64,000 bases of DNA, from assembly GCA_030562195.1 (NCBI GenBank), contig JAUJPP010000012.1, positions 2,728,001 to 2,792,000 of the forward strand, given 5' to 3'. The stretch's first letter is position 1; the number at the start of each line of letters is the position of its first letter. The notes under the pieces were generated by a model. It was not told the origin of the DNA. It made no database searches and saw only the letters and a list, made by a program, of their open reading frames with translations. This document shows positions 47,149 through 59,400 of this stretch, one piece after another. The DNA comes from Nipponacmea schrenckii. Its lineage: Eukaryota; Mollusca; Gastropoda; Lottiidae. The position numbers and the translations under genes were made by a program.

Positions 47149-47640
47149 ATGACTGTTTGGTTGGCTTTTCTGTCAAACTTTAATGGATTGACTTATTTTC
47201 ACCACAGCAGTTGGTTAGATACAAATGTACTGAATTTATATACGGACAGTGCTGGTAATGTTGAATTTGGTTGTGCGGCATATTTTGATAAACATTGGGT
47301 TTTTTATCAATGGCCTAAGCAATGGAGAAACTCTCCTATCTTGAAAGACATCACATTACTTGAACTTATACCAATTGTCCTTGCTATACAAATATGGGGC
47401 TGTCACTTTAAAGATAAAAAAATCATATTTCATACAGAAAACGAGGCATTAGTTTCAATAATTAACACACAGACATCAAAATCTAAACACGTTATGAATC
47501 TATTAAGACCATTTGTGCTTTCTTTGTTAGAAAATAATATCATTTTCAAAAGTAATCATATTTAGGGTTCAAAAAATAAAATAGCAGATTTTATTTCTCG
47601 TAAGGAATGGTGCAAGTTTCGGGAAGTGGCTCTAGATGCC
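47149..47640 (+). pseudogene. Ngaro RNase H
   Basis: LYTDSAGNVEFG carries the first catalytic Asp, LLELIPIVLAIQIWG the Glu, and KIADFISRKEW (after the stop at 47563-47565) the last Asp. The third position reads HTENEALVSIINTQTSK, where most relatives have Asp-Asn, so this residue appears changed to Glu. It continues into the linker before the recombinase. At least one stop interrupts it. Confidence 0.7.
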
Positions 47641-47659
47641 AAAATGGATCCAGAACCAA

Positions 47660-48500
47660 TACCACAAAAGTTTCATGCATTGATATCCAAAATGAGGTTT
47701 CAAGACTATTAACAGAAGCATTAGCACCAAATACCCATAATACATACAAGACCAGTTTAACAGCATTTGACAATGTTTGTAACAAGATGAAATTCATACA
47801 AATTTGGCCACCAACACTTGATCAGTTGGTACACTTAACAATAACAAAAATATTAACAGGGTTAAGACGAAATAGAAACAACCCAGGTACCAGGCTCCCA
47901 ATTACTTATTCTCTACTATGTAAATTAGTCCAAACACTTAAATGTGTTTGCTTTAACCAATATGAAACCCTGTTATTTCAAACAGCATTTATTACTGCCT
48001 TTTTCGGTCTCTTTCGTGTTGGAGAAATTACATCATCCACAAGAAATAGTGACGATTCCAATATCAAAATACATGACATTAAAATCACTGACAATGAATT
48101 GCAGATACAGATAAGGTCTAAAAGTCTAAAACTGATCAGTTTGGTAAGGGTTTGGTACTAAATTTACAGAAAAGATCAGGTTCTATATGTCCATTAAATT
48201 CTTCGTGCAATATTTGAAATTACGACCGTAGGTTAATGACTGTCTCTTTTGTCATTTTAATGGGAGGCCATTAACAAGATTTCAATTTAGTACTATTTTA
48301 AATAAATGTCTTCAAAAGATGAGAATAGTGGATGTAAAAAATTACAAATCACATTCCTTTAGAATAGGCGCAGCAACAACAGCATCTATGATTGGGTATT
48401 CTCAGAATGAAATACAAATTGCTGGCAGATGGAAATTTCAAGCTTTTAAGTCGTACATTAGAGTGCCCCTATTAGCGATGCCTAAAACACATTCCTAACC
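47660..48500 (+). pseudogene. Ngaro tyrosine recombinase
   Basis: The N-terminal core-binding part spans about 47695-47960 (LLTEALAPNTHNTYKTSLT, then RLPITYSLLCKLVQ). GLFRVGEIT, near 48010, provides the first catalytic Arg. After frame breaks around 48160-48280, another frame has HSFRIGAATTAS (His-x2-Arg), AGRWKFQAF (the His/Trp position) and SYIR with the probable nucleophilic Tyr, ending near 48497. All four catalytic boxes are visible but not in one frame. In Ngaro this enzyme integrates the circular DNA product. Confidence 0.75.
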
Positions 48501-48524
48501 CATTTCAGATGGAAAACCTATAAG

Positions 48525-49111
48525 AGTATGGTGCCTTGGCTAATCCATCATTAAATGGGGAGCAACTCAAGCTCATACACAAGATCTGGTGGTACAGGTA
48601 TGAATTTAGGATTGGAGAGACTTAATATGTCCATATGGTGGCAGGGGTACGGGGGCCTATGTTTCACAGACCTTAACAGAAAATTATGTTTTTTGGCTAC
48701 AATCGAATTGTCAGTGCCAGATATATTAATTATCCATTGTGGGGGTAATGATATTGGGAAGCTTAAACTTGTTATTTTGATTAGCATTTGGTTAGAACTA
48801 CAATAAAGTTCATAAGAAACAAATTTCCTGAAACACTTTTAATTTGGTCACAAATATTGCCTCGTAAGCATCATAAAGATGGTGTGGCTTTATCAAAACA
48901 AAAAGCAAGAATAAATAGCTGTGCTGCGTCAGTCGTATTAAATATGGGTGGTGCCTACATTAAGTATCCAGAAATTAAATTTAATAGTAAAAGTCTTTTT
49001 AGGAAAGATGAAATTCACTTATCAAATGTGGGTAATAGTATTTTCTTGAATACCATTCAAGCTGCATTGGCATTCTTCCAAAAGGGGTTTGGCAAGGTAT
49101 ATCCTCCTTAA
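48525..49111 (+). pseudogene. Ngaro SGNH hydrolase
   Basis: In pieces: a WCLG-start region with the Ser position in a broken frame near 48530; NLGLERLNMSIWWQGYGGL (48555-48806 frame); VPDILIIHCGGNDIGK, holding the GxND block with the catalytic-site Asn; then frame 48788-49111 with WSQILPRKHHKDG and KDEIHLSNVGN, the Asp-x2-His block. SGNH hydrolases are esterases or lipases; their role in Ngaro elements is unknown. A shift near 48785 separates the two frames. Confidence 0.7.
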
Positions 49112-49208
49112 AAGTCAATATGGTAAAGAATGCCTTGTAACTCAATAGCCCTTTCTCAGAGTCCACATGGCGTCTCTTGGTTTTGTTCAAACTTGGTGGT
49201 ATTATTAT

Positions 49209-49270
49209 GGTTGACCTGCCATCATTAATTTCGGCGGTCAAAATATTGGTGGTGGTTTTTGGACATTTTA
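49209..49270 (+). repeat. 62-bp direct repeat, left copy (Ngaro 3' region)
   Basis: GGTTGACCTGCCATCATTAA and the next 42 bases are identical to 49641-49702, and 'acttggtgg' precedes both copies. Direct repeats downstream of the last gene fit the split direct repeats of Ngaro elements. Confidence 0.8.
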
Positions 49271-49640
49271 GACATTGCAATAAATAAAACAATTTATAAG
49301 AGCCCATATGGTTGTTAAGGGCTTTGTAACGATATGGCTGACTGCTTGATGGTGTTGCTTCTTCCCCCATTATGAGTGATAGCCTTAGGTCTATCTCGCA
49401 TTCATGGCGGTGATACCAATTAAGAATTTTAATTTTTATCATTTGACAGTTGCGAAAAACACCTATAAAAATTGGGGTTCTGGACCAGAAAACCTGGCGC
49501 TCAGACTCAATTTAATATACACGTAGCTTTGGATCGCTGGTTTCAGGATGAATCCTATACCTGTATATATGTTTAAACTTGGTTATTCTATTTGGATTTT
49601 GGTTTATTATGGTTTTATAAACTTGGTGGATACTGTAATT

Positions 49641-49702
49641 GGTTGACCTGCCATCATTAATTTCGGCGGTCAAAATATTGGTGGTGGTTTTTGGACATTT
49701 TA
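49641..49702 (+). repeat. 62-bp direct repeat, right copy
   Basis: Identical to 49209-49270, 432 bp apart. It probably marks the right end region of the Ngaro element; the matching 5' repeat was not located. Confidence 0.75.
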
Positions 49703-49786
49703 TCAAAAGACACATTTTAATAAACAATTTATGAATTCATTTTTGTATTCAGTCGTGCCATATCGTGCCAAATTAAAAACTATATA

Positions 49787-50032
49787 ATGATTATTTGTGT
49801 TATTATCTTTTCGCCAATACTCAAACAGTGTTTGTCAATACCGATGTTAGTTTCTGCCATTGTCAAATCCACTAACAAGAAATTTAACGTTTGCATTCGA
49901 AAAAAAATGTGTCGAAATAAGTATTGGGGGTTAATTTCGCATGATAATATAAGTTTTCAGTCAGATTTGACAGATGGTTTGCATCTGAATGCATGTGTGG
50001 CAAGGAAGTTTATGGCAGCTTTAAATTCGTAG
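49787..50032 (+). pseudogene. SGNH-hydrolase C-terminal fragment
   Basis: An 81-codon frame whose C-terminal half reads KYWGLISHDNISFQSDLT and then DGLHLNACVARKFMAALN. The DG-x-HLN block is like the final Asp-x2-His block of SGNH hydrolases found in mobile elements. Block I and the GxND block are absent. It is probably a piece of a different element, since it follows the right repeat of the Ngaro. Confidence 0.5.
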
Positions 50033-51913
50033 TAGATTGTGTAGCCAGTTTAATAACCAATAAAATGTCCCGAATAAATTGTTATAGAACAGTGTGTTAT
50101 TTATGATAAAAACGATATGTCAATATCAAATCATCGTTGAGTAAAGGGTCCATCTTTGTACTCTCCTGGATGGAATATTCATTAATACACTGAATATACA
50201 AGTATGTTCGCGTGTGATAAACGTTAAGTGTTGAGGGTTTCTCATTTATAATATTGTGGGCACACCATAAGAAGGTGGTTCTCTGAGGTAAACTTTCTTG
50301 ATGGAGTGCACTTGCTATCCAGCTCTAACATATGTGAGGTCAGCAGAGATGTTGAGATTAGCATACTATTTAGTTCATTGGACATTCAAAGAGCTCAACT
50401 TTTCATTTCTTAATATATATTATTTCCACCTTGGGATTACACTCAATAGCTAATATTGCAGACAAGTTATCTATGTCTTATTATAAACAGGAATGCAAAC
50501 ACCAAAATTGTAGACAAGTTGTTTTGTTGGAAATACAAGCTAGGGCTTGCTGTTGTAGGTTCCCTATGCTATTAGGCTAGTAGGTCTTTGACATATAGGA
50601 TATTGGTTACTTCTTCTATTCCTAAGACATAATGAATTGAAGGCACATTAAAACATAAAAAAATTTTTTTTTTCAATCGGTCAGAATAACAGAAAAGAAA
50701 AACATAAAAACGAATTAATGTCCAAAAATGCAAATTTAGACCAAAGTTGAGGGGTCTTATTTTATTTATATTTCAGTTTATTTCAGATTTATATTATTTC
50801 AGAATGAGTTTCTTTTCATTTGTTGTTTTCACATCAGAGTTTCGCTCTATTTACAACAATGCAAAACTGATGTATTGTGCTTTAACAATTGTTTTGACTA
50901 GCTCTAGATTTATTTTTATCCTACTTTTCATTCAGCTACCTTAACATGTCCTGCACAGGGCTCCATCCGCGAACTCAGTGCAGGGCTCCCCCCCCCCTCA
51001 CACTTTTTCAGGGCTCCGCCCACTCACGTTTATTGTTATACAGGGCATTTGTTATCCTCGGAAGCACCAGGGTGGTGGGCGGTTTCAGGCTATTCTTACT
51101 TTATGTAAGACAATAAAATATAGAAAGTCGGGTATGATGTGGCGTAGAAACGCTGTTGTGCATTACCACGGCAGATTCCGGCCAGTAACAAAGATTTTTC
51201 TGAGAACATTATGATTCTATAGACAGCTAATGTAAATTGCTAATAATTATGACAATTGGATATTTAAAGATGATATCTGTAGTAGCAAAAAAGACTTATT
51301 TAAAAATTATTCTTCCAACATATACAAGCCCTATAAAACTATACTAGTAAAATATTATATGATATCTTTAATATAGAGCTTAATGCATACAATAATTTAG
51401 AAATACAAATACCATAAATTATGTCATTACAATGGCATTAAGAATATTTAGAGAATATACAAGTTATGTGGAGAAGCCTTAACCACGAGCTTGATGCGAA
51501 CCTACAAATCCAAATTTAATTTTGTTCCTTTCGAAAAGGATGAATTGAAATAAACACAATATTTACTAATTACCTGTCTTTTGATCGTAGCTCGTTCATT
51601 TGTGCTTTTTAATTTATGTTAGCTAGAAGTCAATACAATTCAACATATTTATGCACAGGAATATATGTAAACTGTATATTGTGTAATGGTAAGGCTAATG
51701 TACTGCTAAGGTTGTGGTTTGGTGATACTCAATAAATTAGAAAACATATTAATTACTGAAATCTATATATTCTAATCCTTTCCACCCAATTTCTCCACAA
51801 TCTTGCACAAGTCAACAATGAATCACATATATATAGTTTTCAAGCTAACAAGGAAGAACAGCGTCAAGCTAAAGATTTTCCAATATTTCCGATGGGGATA
51901 CATGGTCGGATCC
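50033..51913. other. Intergenic region between the Ngaro element and gene D
   Basis: AT-rich, with no gene recognised. At about 50950-51030 there is a small GC-rich cluster in which 'cagggctcc' occurs three times next to a run of C. The gene D 3' UTR should lie just below 51914, but no AATAAA on the minus strand was found close by. Confidence 0.5.
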
Positions 51914-54889
51914 TCAGTCGACAACCAGTTCTTTTGTGTGAATTGTTTCCTGAGTTTTCAAACACTTTCTAAACACAGGTTCCATTAGTAATAAAACTGC
52001 AGACAATACAACACAGCCTCCTATACAATGAAATGATGCTATATAAGTTCCAGTATAATCTTTCAATGCTCCTGAAATGGAAAATATTTATAAACATTTG
52101 AGATTACAAAATCACACGGAGGCATCGTCGTAACGCTTAGAATAATTTCGATCTAGATTACCGTCAAACACATAATGGGATAAAAGCGTATTAAAACCGC
52201 AGAAGGTAATCAGAAAATTCCAAACTCATAAGATAAGTCCTCGAAATATTTACCATCGTGTTGGAAGTGAACAAAAATTCGTAATGGTTTAACAAAAAAG
52301 GCCCAAATACATTTTACACCTTACGCTTCCACTACTATTTGAAAGAATTAAGAAAAAACATAATTAGAAGCAATATATATCTTACCAACTATGGGATGAT
52401 AAGCGCAAATAGCCGCTCCATGTGTAATCATAACAAAACCCAGTGCTTTGGGAAGGGCATCCATTCCAAGGAAGTCCATAATTAAAACAGGAATAAAAGA
52501 ATTATAGACACCACTAAACATTCCAAACAAAACAATACCTATTATCTGATAATGGTAGGAACTGTAAAACACTAACAGATGACAGTTGAGTGCAGAAACA
52601 ATCTGAGCGATGGCACATATATGGGTTCGCTTCATGTAACCTAAATCAGCAAAAAGTCCTGCACCTAGACGGCAAAAGAAATCTACTGCCCCTGCAATAG
52701 ATAAAATGTTTGCTGCATCTTGCTCGCTGGTTCCCACCTCTACCACATAAGCCGGATAATAGTTTAAAAATAACACCAGGAAACTATTTAAGGCGAATGT
52801 CGAGTTTAATAATAGAAACAATGGGTTCTTCCATAAATAAAATCCCAAAGAGTTGATAAACGTTTTCAATCTATTGCCTCCCTCTAGGGAAGGATTTTCA
52901 CATTCTTCAATTCTTGAGTCAATAAATTCCTGATTTTTTGGTACAAAAGTTGAAATATCAGTTTGGGAAGTGAAGTCTGAAAGTCTGCTGACATTAGAAC
53001 GAGTCCTTGGTCTTGGAAGTAACAGTGGACTGTAATGGGAATTATGTTTTAGTTTGTTATTGGAATCACAACTGACTAGAGATTCCTGAGATCTCAGTAG
53101 TTGAATATCAACTGAAACTGGTTTACAATCTATCTTATCACATGATTGTACAACGCCATCTGGTGATAAAACACGTGGAATCGTTGACTTCCTGACTTGT
53201 TTCCGTGTTTTGAAAGATTCTATGGGTACCATAAGTAGACCTGCTACTAAAATATGTAAGTGAATTCCACCAAGAATGAGAAGTGCACCTCGTAGTCCAT
53301 ACTCATCTATCAGATATTTAATCAAATGGGGAAAAATGACAGCACCAGCGCTTACAGCACTGGCAGCAATAGCAGCAGCCGTAGATCTCTTCTTCTTGAA
53401 GTATTTCCCTATAAGAACCAACGCTGGAGCATGGACCATAGAATTACCCATTCCTGAAATTTATTAGAAAAAAATATCCTGAAATTTTGATGCCAAAAAA
53501 GTTCCATTTTAGAAACTAAGCCATTAAAAAGAATTACAAAGACATCGTGGTTTTAAATACTTAACAGACTGTATTTAAACACTAATATGGGAAATATTGT
53601 TAAAAAACGTAAATACGTGGTATTATTGGGTTAAATTTCTGAATAATCTAGAACATGCCGTTGCACAACAATTTCGTCAGATTTGCAAGAACATGTTTAT
53701 TAGATGGAAAGTATACTTACCGACAAAAACACTTTGTGTTAGGATTAATTGTAGTAGGTTGGTAGCAAATACAGATAATATTATACCCATACCAGATAAA
53801 AACCCTCCTAACATAACAATATATCTGATTTTAAATTTACTTACTAATACTTGCATCGTGATAAACACTGGAAAGGGGAAAAGACGAAGAACTTAAAACA
53901 CACACATAAAAAAGTTGTTTTAAGTTACATATTCTGTTGAGTTATTTTTGAAATATTGGAATACTCATATACTTTCATTACCTGGTTTCATTTATTATGT
54001 TTGAATAAACACACAATAAACTGCAATATTTTAGAACGCTATACATAAGCAGCGTTATTAAAAAACGTGGCAATTAAAATGTTTATTCCCGAGCAAGAAA
54101 TAAAATATGCAGTAAACCATCGTTAAATTTAAGTATTTGTTTACCTGTAATTCCAAATACACCAGCCATTACACCAACAATAAGAGCAGTTTCTGTTGTC
54201 GAACTTTTAAATAATATTAAAAATTCGATGAATAACAAACCCATTGCTTTATTATATCCAGCAATTATCAGGAAATTGTGAAATGCAGCTGAAATACAAA
54301 ACACGTTTGGCATTAATAACATAACAGACTGTAACAACAAATAACGTTTCCTGAAAAAAAAAGTAAATGCACGCCAAGAATTTCTAAAATGACTATTGAA
54401 TTTTTTTTTCATGTGAAAGATAAATGACAAAAATAAATGTGTTACAGTGAAAATTTCTTAATTTTTACTGTCATTTAGTCTGTCATAATTTTGGCATATC
54501 TATTGTGCTCACTCTTTATATTTTGTATGTGATGCAGTTTGCAATGAGAGATATGAGCCATTAGAAAACAACACAACGTGTTACATGCAGGCTAGGGAAT
54601 TGTTTTTTAAATGAAACCTACCAAATGTTATAACCCAAGCCCAACCACGATCAATAGGTAATCCTTCATCATCACATTCTATTTCTGTATCATCATGAAA
54701 TTCTTCAAGAACAGTATTGACAATATCCGAGGTATGGTTTGGGAAGTTATTCAAAACACGATGATTTCTGGTAGGTTGTTCTTCCCCATCAGAAAGTTCT
54801 GCTAAAGGTTGTTGTTTTTGCTCTAATGATACGTAGTCTTCCATGACTTCTCCAAAGCAGTTGTGTGTCTCTTGTTTGTCCAGCATCAT
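51914..54889 (-). CDS. Transporter gene D: monocarboxylate transporter-like (SLC16/MCT family, MFS)
   Basis: Five minus-strand exons: 54889-54622, 54288-54145, 53867-53721, 53453-52386 and 52071-51914, with phase-1 GT/AG junctions, giving 594 residues plus stop. The acidic tail (about residues 1-80) ends in PIDRGWAWV. Exon 2 has YNKAMG, a Lys at the TM1 position that is Arg in A-C, as in MCT1. Exon 4 has YFKKKRSTA, a long Ser-rich TM6-7 loop and VDFFCR, the TM8 Asp-x3-Arg pair. Exon 5 encodes TM12 and a hydrophilic tail. It is more distant from A-C than B and C are from each other. The gene is compact and, unlike B and C, has no recognised transposon in its introns. It lies head-to-head with gene E. 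A membrane carrier; substrate unknown. Confidence 0.9.
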
Positions 54890-57540
54890 GTTTTTAATAC
54901 AGTATTTTTATGAATGGTTGTAATTGTAGGCAGTCTGATATTTATACTGAGTCCCTTTCATAATCCGATACTACTCCTTTAGGACACCACCTTTCATAGT
55001 CCTGGTAAATCTAGAATTATTAATATACATGTACCTAATATTTGATAGCGGTCATTATTTAGTTGAACGTTGTTCCGCATCTGTTATAAGACATATAAGG
55101 TAAAGAATCACGAGATATATGGATATACTATTTATGGTATTAATAAAAAATAAAGTGTTGATAAATGCGAGAAATAGTATATTCATACATCTTGTAATGT
55201 TCTATATCTCGAAAATTAAATTTACAAAGCAATATTTTAACTTAGTCAACCGAACATCTCTTCTGGAAAGATTCCGCATAGATCATAGCAAAATTAATTT
55301 TATTGTAGGAAAGATCAGATAAACCTCATCCCATAATTCATTTCTATAAAATGTAGATCGTTTAAGTTTCTCATTGTGGTATTTTAATGTTCATGGATGA
55401 TATCATTATTCTATATACATTGATCTAATCAACATTATTGTCTAGGTTACTAGTAATCAACTTAAAATATCTGAATTATATCGTATTATATAGTATAATA
55501 AGACTGCACTACTTTCATGTTACACACGTCTAGTCCTGAATATGGCCCTATATATATTATATATAAGACAATATTAATTCCGGAGTTTCAGACTATAAAG
55601 TGATAATCATGACATTCCAAACCTCTCGTCGTGAGCAACCCACTTCCTTCATTAGTCCATTGCATGTTAATAAAGAGCTGGTTTCTAAAATAGATAAACG
55701 TGAATTGTCCACAGTTGTTAATTTACACTTCCTCTATTATTAATTGTTGTTATATATATATATTCAGACTAAACATAAATCAAAATTGTGACATTATACA
55801 ATGTACATTGCTGCACAAAAAACACAGGATTGTAAACTTTTCATCTGGGCTGATATGTTTCATATGTTTATATTATTCCTATATGGTGAGATTCATAATA
55901 TACAAAATGTACATTATACCACTGGTGCATTAATATGCACCAGTTATCACAAAGCCAAATGTTTGGTTTATTTACTCTTACACCACTCACTGCTATAAAG
56001 TGGAGTTAAAATCAAAGATACGGAATCTATTGCACTATTTAAAAAATAAGAATTATTTTGACTATTTTTTTAACCTTTTTGTAACCTTGTTACCTTTTTA
56101 AAAATATTTACGTTTAAATATTGAATAAATAACCTAGAGAAGCCATGTCCGTTATATCTGGTTTCATTTTTATTCAATAATGAAATAAATAGACGAACTG
56201 TTTTGAACGTTATTTCACACTTAGAAATATTAAGCGACTTACAAACTATTATGTGTCTGTCAATAGGACTTGTAAAATACTAATTTGACACATTAACTAA
56301 CTGTGAAAATACATCTAAAATATGTAATAATTAGGTATTAATGATTGGTTGAAATGTTTTTCTAAGAGATGAAATTAATCATGGAATCTTTAAGAGTCAC
56401 CATAGTCATAGAATCATATAATGAGTCTACTTCTAATTAAGGTGATTTTCTTACTCTGATTTCGCTCCATATGCTGCAATAATGCTATTACTCTCGCAAT
56501 AACGGAATGAGTTTCATGTTAACATAAAGGGGGGTAACTATACAAGGTGTATATTGATAGTCTAATGGGAAATAGACAATTTTTTCCCTTAGACAAATAT
56601 TATATTCAAAGATTATATCGAGTAAAGATCGTGGTTTTTCACAAAATACAAATGAATCAATAGTCATAATCCGGAAAATTGTGCATTTCTGTTTATTTTA
56701 ATGAGTACTACCTTTAACAGGAAATTCAGAATTTAAGAAGTAATTATCCAAAATAATTTGTTGCTTATATTGATTGTATAAAATCACGTACACAATGTAC
56801 ACGTTAATGATTATAATAAATAGACATAGAAATAATTATACATCAAAATGAACATTTACCTGAACTGCAGAGACTAAATGAAAGTCATTTATAGTCTTTT
56901 TAGGTCACCTAGAACAACACTGTGTAAATGTCGAAGATATCTTTTCCTGTGTTGTGGCAGGTGTGAATGAGCAGGTGTTGCTTATTAGATAAATATTTAA
57001 CTTTCCGCAATTGGCCAATGCTATCACTTCTAACATAAATCATAAATTCATAAATCATATTTAACAGTGTGGCTAAACTTTTTAAAGAAGGTTTGAAATT
57101 ATCAAATATAAACATTGTAAACGCGGACAGGAAAAAAAACACCATCACAGAGACCGGGTGTAATAGTTGTCCAAGACAGTGCACAAAAGAAGCTAGTATT
57201 AGAAACTAAATCAGCATACAAATTGATAAAATATATATAGAATCTAGTATGTCTGCTTCTGACCTCAAAACTCAGACCAGTTTAGTCACCATAGTTTAAG
57301 AACTTATAGTAAACAGAATTCATACTTTGTTAAAGACAACAGTATCATGAAAAGGAATCTTATTCAGGGACAAGATTTTAGGGGTTATTACTATGTCAAT
57401 GGAACTGTGCTGGATGGTCAACTAACAGTGGTGAAAATGATGTTTTAATAGAATCGGTGTTAAATGAAGGTAACTTTGATGTCTTATTTTCATGTAAAAC
57501 ATATTTACGTTTTAAAGAAAAAATTTATGTAAATGGATAT
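54890..57540. other. Intergenic region between divergent genes D and E, left part
   Basis: AT-rich, with no supported gene. ACTGGTGCAT-taat-ATGCACCAGT at 55921-55944 is a perfect 10-bp stem with a 4-base loop. The open frames here (for example 55700-55933 and 56909-57184) have no recognisable domain. LINE sequence starts at about 57541, with weak related text from about 57330. Confidence 0.5.
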
Positions 57541-59285
57541 GTGGCTTGGGAGAAACAAAAATTGTAGATCCTGTAGTGTCTATGACGAGTACCAGGTGTC
57601 TATACCAGATGAATCCCCAGAAAATATATTATGGATAAAACACACTGCCAAATCAAGGGTGTGTTTATGGGTATAATTTGTTAAATCCTGTATATTCCTT
57701 TCAAAATGAACGTCTTGTTTGTTGAGTGGTGATTTGAATTCTAGGGTTGGTGACCAATCTGATTATATCATTGGAGTTGATGGACTACCTCCGGACGCGG
57801 TTATTGATTTTACGGAGAACAGTTAAGGTACTCATTTTATTGACTTTGTGATACTAATTTGTGCATGTTAAATGGTCGCATTTCAGGTCGAAATGATTTT
57901 AACATATGTCAGCACCAACGGTCGATCTGTAGTTGATTATGTTGTCGTTCCACATGAACAGATTCGTCTGTATTCAGATTTTTAGGTTTGGAGAATGTCG
58001 GAGCTGATTTCGTATAATAAACTCCCTGTAGAGCCTCAATATGGGAAAATATATGCTTTATTCAGATTGCGCCAGGTTGTGGGATAACCATTATACAAAT
58101 AGATAGTAAAAAGCTGTAAGTAAACACAAATGAAACACAGAAAGCAACAGTAATGCTTGCTATTAATAAATATTATACTATGGACTTTAACTTATTCTAT
58201 GGGGACCAAGGGGGAATGGAAGTGAGACAATACTAATATTTATATTTTTTCTTGGCGGTAATTTTACCTCAGGTTAAAACAATAACAACAAAGAACAACA
58301 AAGAAAATGCACCTCGATACTGTAGATTTCAGTACCTAAAGGTAACTAAATCTCAATATAAAGGGACATAACTTAAACAATATAAGTGTGACTACACTCC
58401 GGTTCCAGAAAAATGCCTAACACTTCCCTCTTGGTGTTCACGCTAAATATTGCATGTGTCTCTCTTTCCCAAAAGGATCCAAATGATCACGTGAATCCAA
58501 CCACCAAAAAATTTTCTCTTTGCGTAATAGTATATACCTGAAATTCTCAAGCAAATTGTTGAAATTGAAACATTTTTGAGGTCCGAACATGATATTAATC
58601 TGGAATACAAATCGTTTGTTGAATTTATTATTAATGAAATTTCGGAACCAATACCGAAGGGGAAAGGTTGTAATAAACGTACTAATAGGAAAAGCCATAT
58701 TGGAAGGAAACGTTAGAAAAACATTGGAAAGTTTTACAGACAATGGAAAGGAATGGATTTAAACTTATTAAATTACCTTATAGGGCACTTGCAGCATTCT
58801 GTACAAAACACTTTCAGGCAGGAGGATTCCCGTATAATATATTCACCCACCTCAATGAAACGTTTATACAGCAAATTATGTGCTACGGGGCGGGAATATG
58901 GGATATGGTAGAGCTTAAAAAAACTGAATTGTGTACAAAACAGAACATGTAAGGTATTCTTGGGCTTAAAACGAAACAGTACAAATTTGACAGCAAGAGG
59001 CGACATAGGTTGGTCATCATGCCTTACTAAACAAAGAATTGAAGTATTAAGACTATTTTGTCGTATGAAATGTTTATAAAAAATTTCTCCCTCGCCACTT
59101 AAGAAAGGTTGCTGCTTTATTACGAATTGGCAGTTTTGACCTTATGATTGACAAAAATGAGATATAGTCATGCTCATACCCCAATTAATTGCCGAACTTG
59201 CCCATTCTGTTCAGGTATTGAGACAGAAACTTATTTCTTAGTAAAATATAATATGTATCCAGATATCCAGTAAATTTATAAAGCA
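57541..59285 (+). pseudogene. Non-LTR retrotransposon (LINE) remnant: endonuclease and C-terminal region
   Basis: At 57728 the frame reads GDLNSRVGDQSDY and then GVDGLPPDAVIDF, like the GD-x-N block of the apurinic endonuclease domain. At about 57903 TYVSTNGRSVVDYVVVPHEQ matches its S-x2-DY-x-V block. The RT core is absent. From 58743 the sequence resembles LINE C-termini (QIMCYGAGIW, then VQNRTCKVFLGL and ARGDIGWSS in other frames), followed by TCPFCSGIETE near 59195. A 2.5-kb repeat insertion then splits it, and the end continues at 61755. Many stops; inactive. Confidence 0.7.
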
Positions 59286-59400
59286 GATATTAATTTTTAT
59301 ACGCCCACATGGAAATGTGGACGTATATTGTCGTCGCCCCTGTCCGTCCGTCCGTCGGTCCGTCCGTCCGTCCGTCGGTCCGTCGGTCCGTCCACATTTG

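Larger units (their letters stand above)
45811..49702 (+). mobile_element. Ngaro/DIRS-type retrotransposon, degenerate
   Basis: In order and all on the plus strand: gag zinc-finger block, RT, RNase H, tyrosine recombinase, SGNH hydrolase, then two identical 62-bp direct repeats. The lack of a methyltransferase and the presence of an SGNH hydrolase fit Ngaro rather than DIRS1-like elements. Frames are interrupted at 46137, near 47130, near 47565, near 48160 and near 48530, so the copy is inactive. The gag N-terminal part upstream at 43529 may belong to the same element. Confidence 0.75.

Noticed and set aside
50978..51214. Open frame over the C-run and cagggctcc cluster
   Set aside because: Low-complexity start and no similarity; probably chance.
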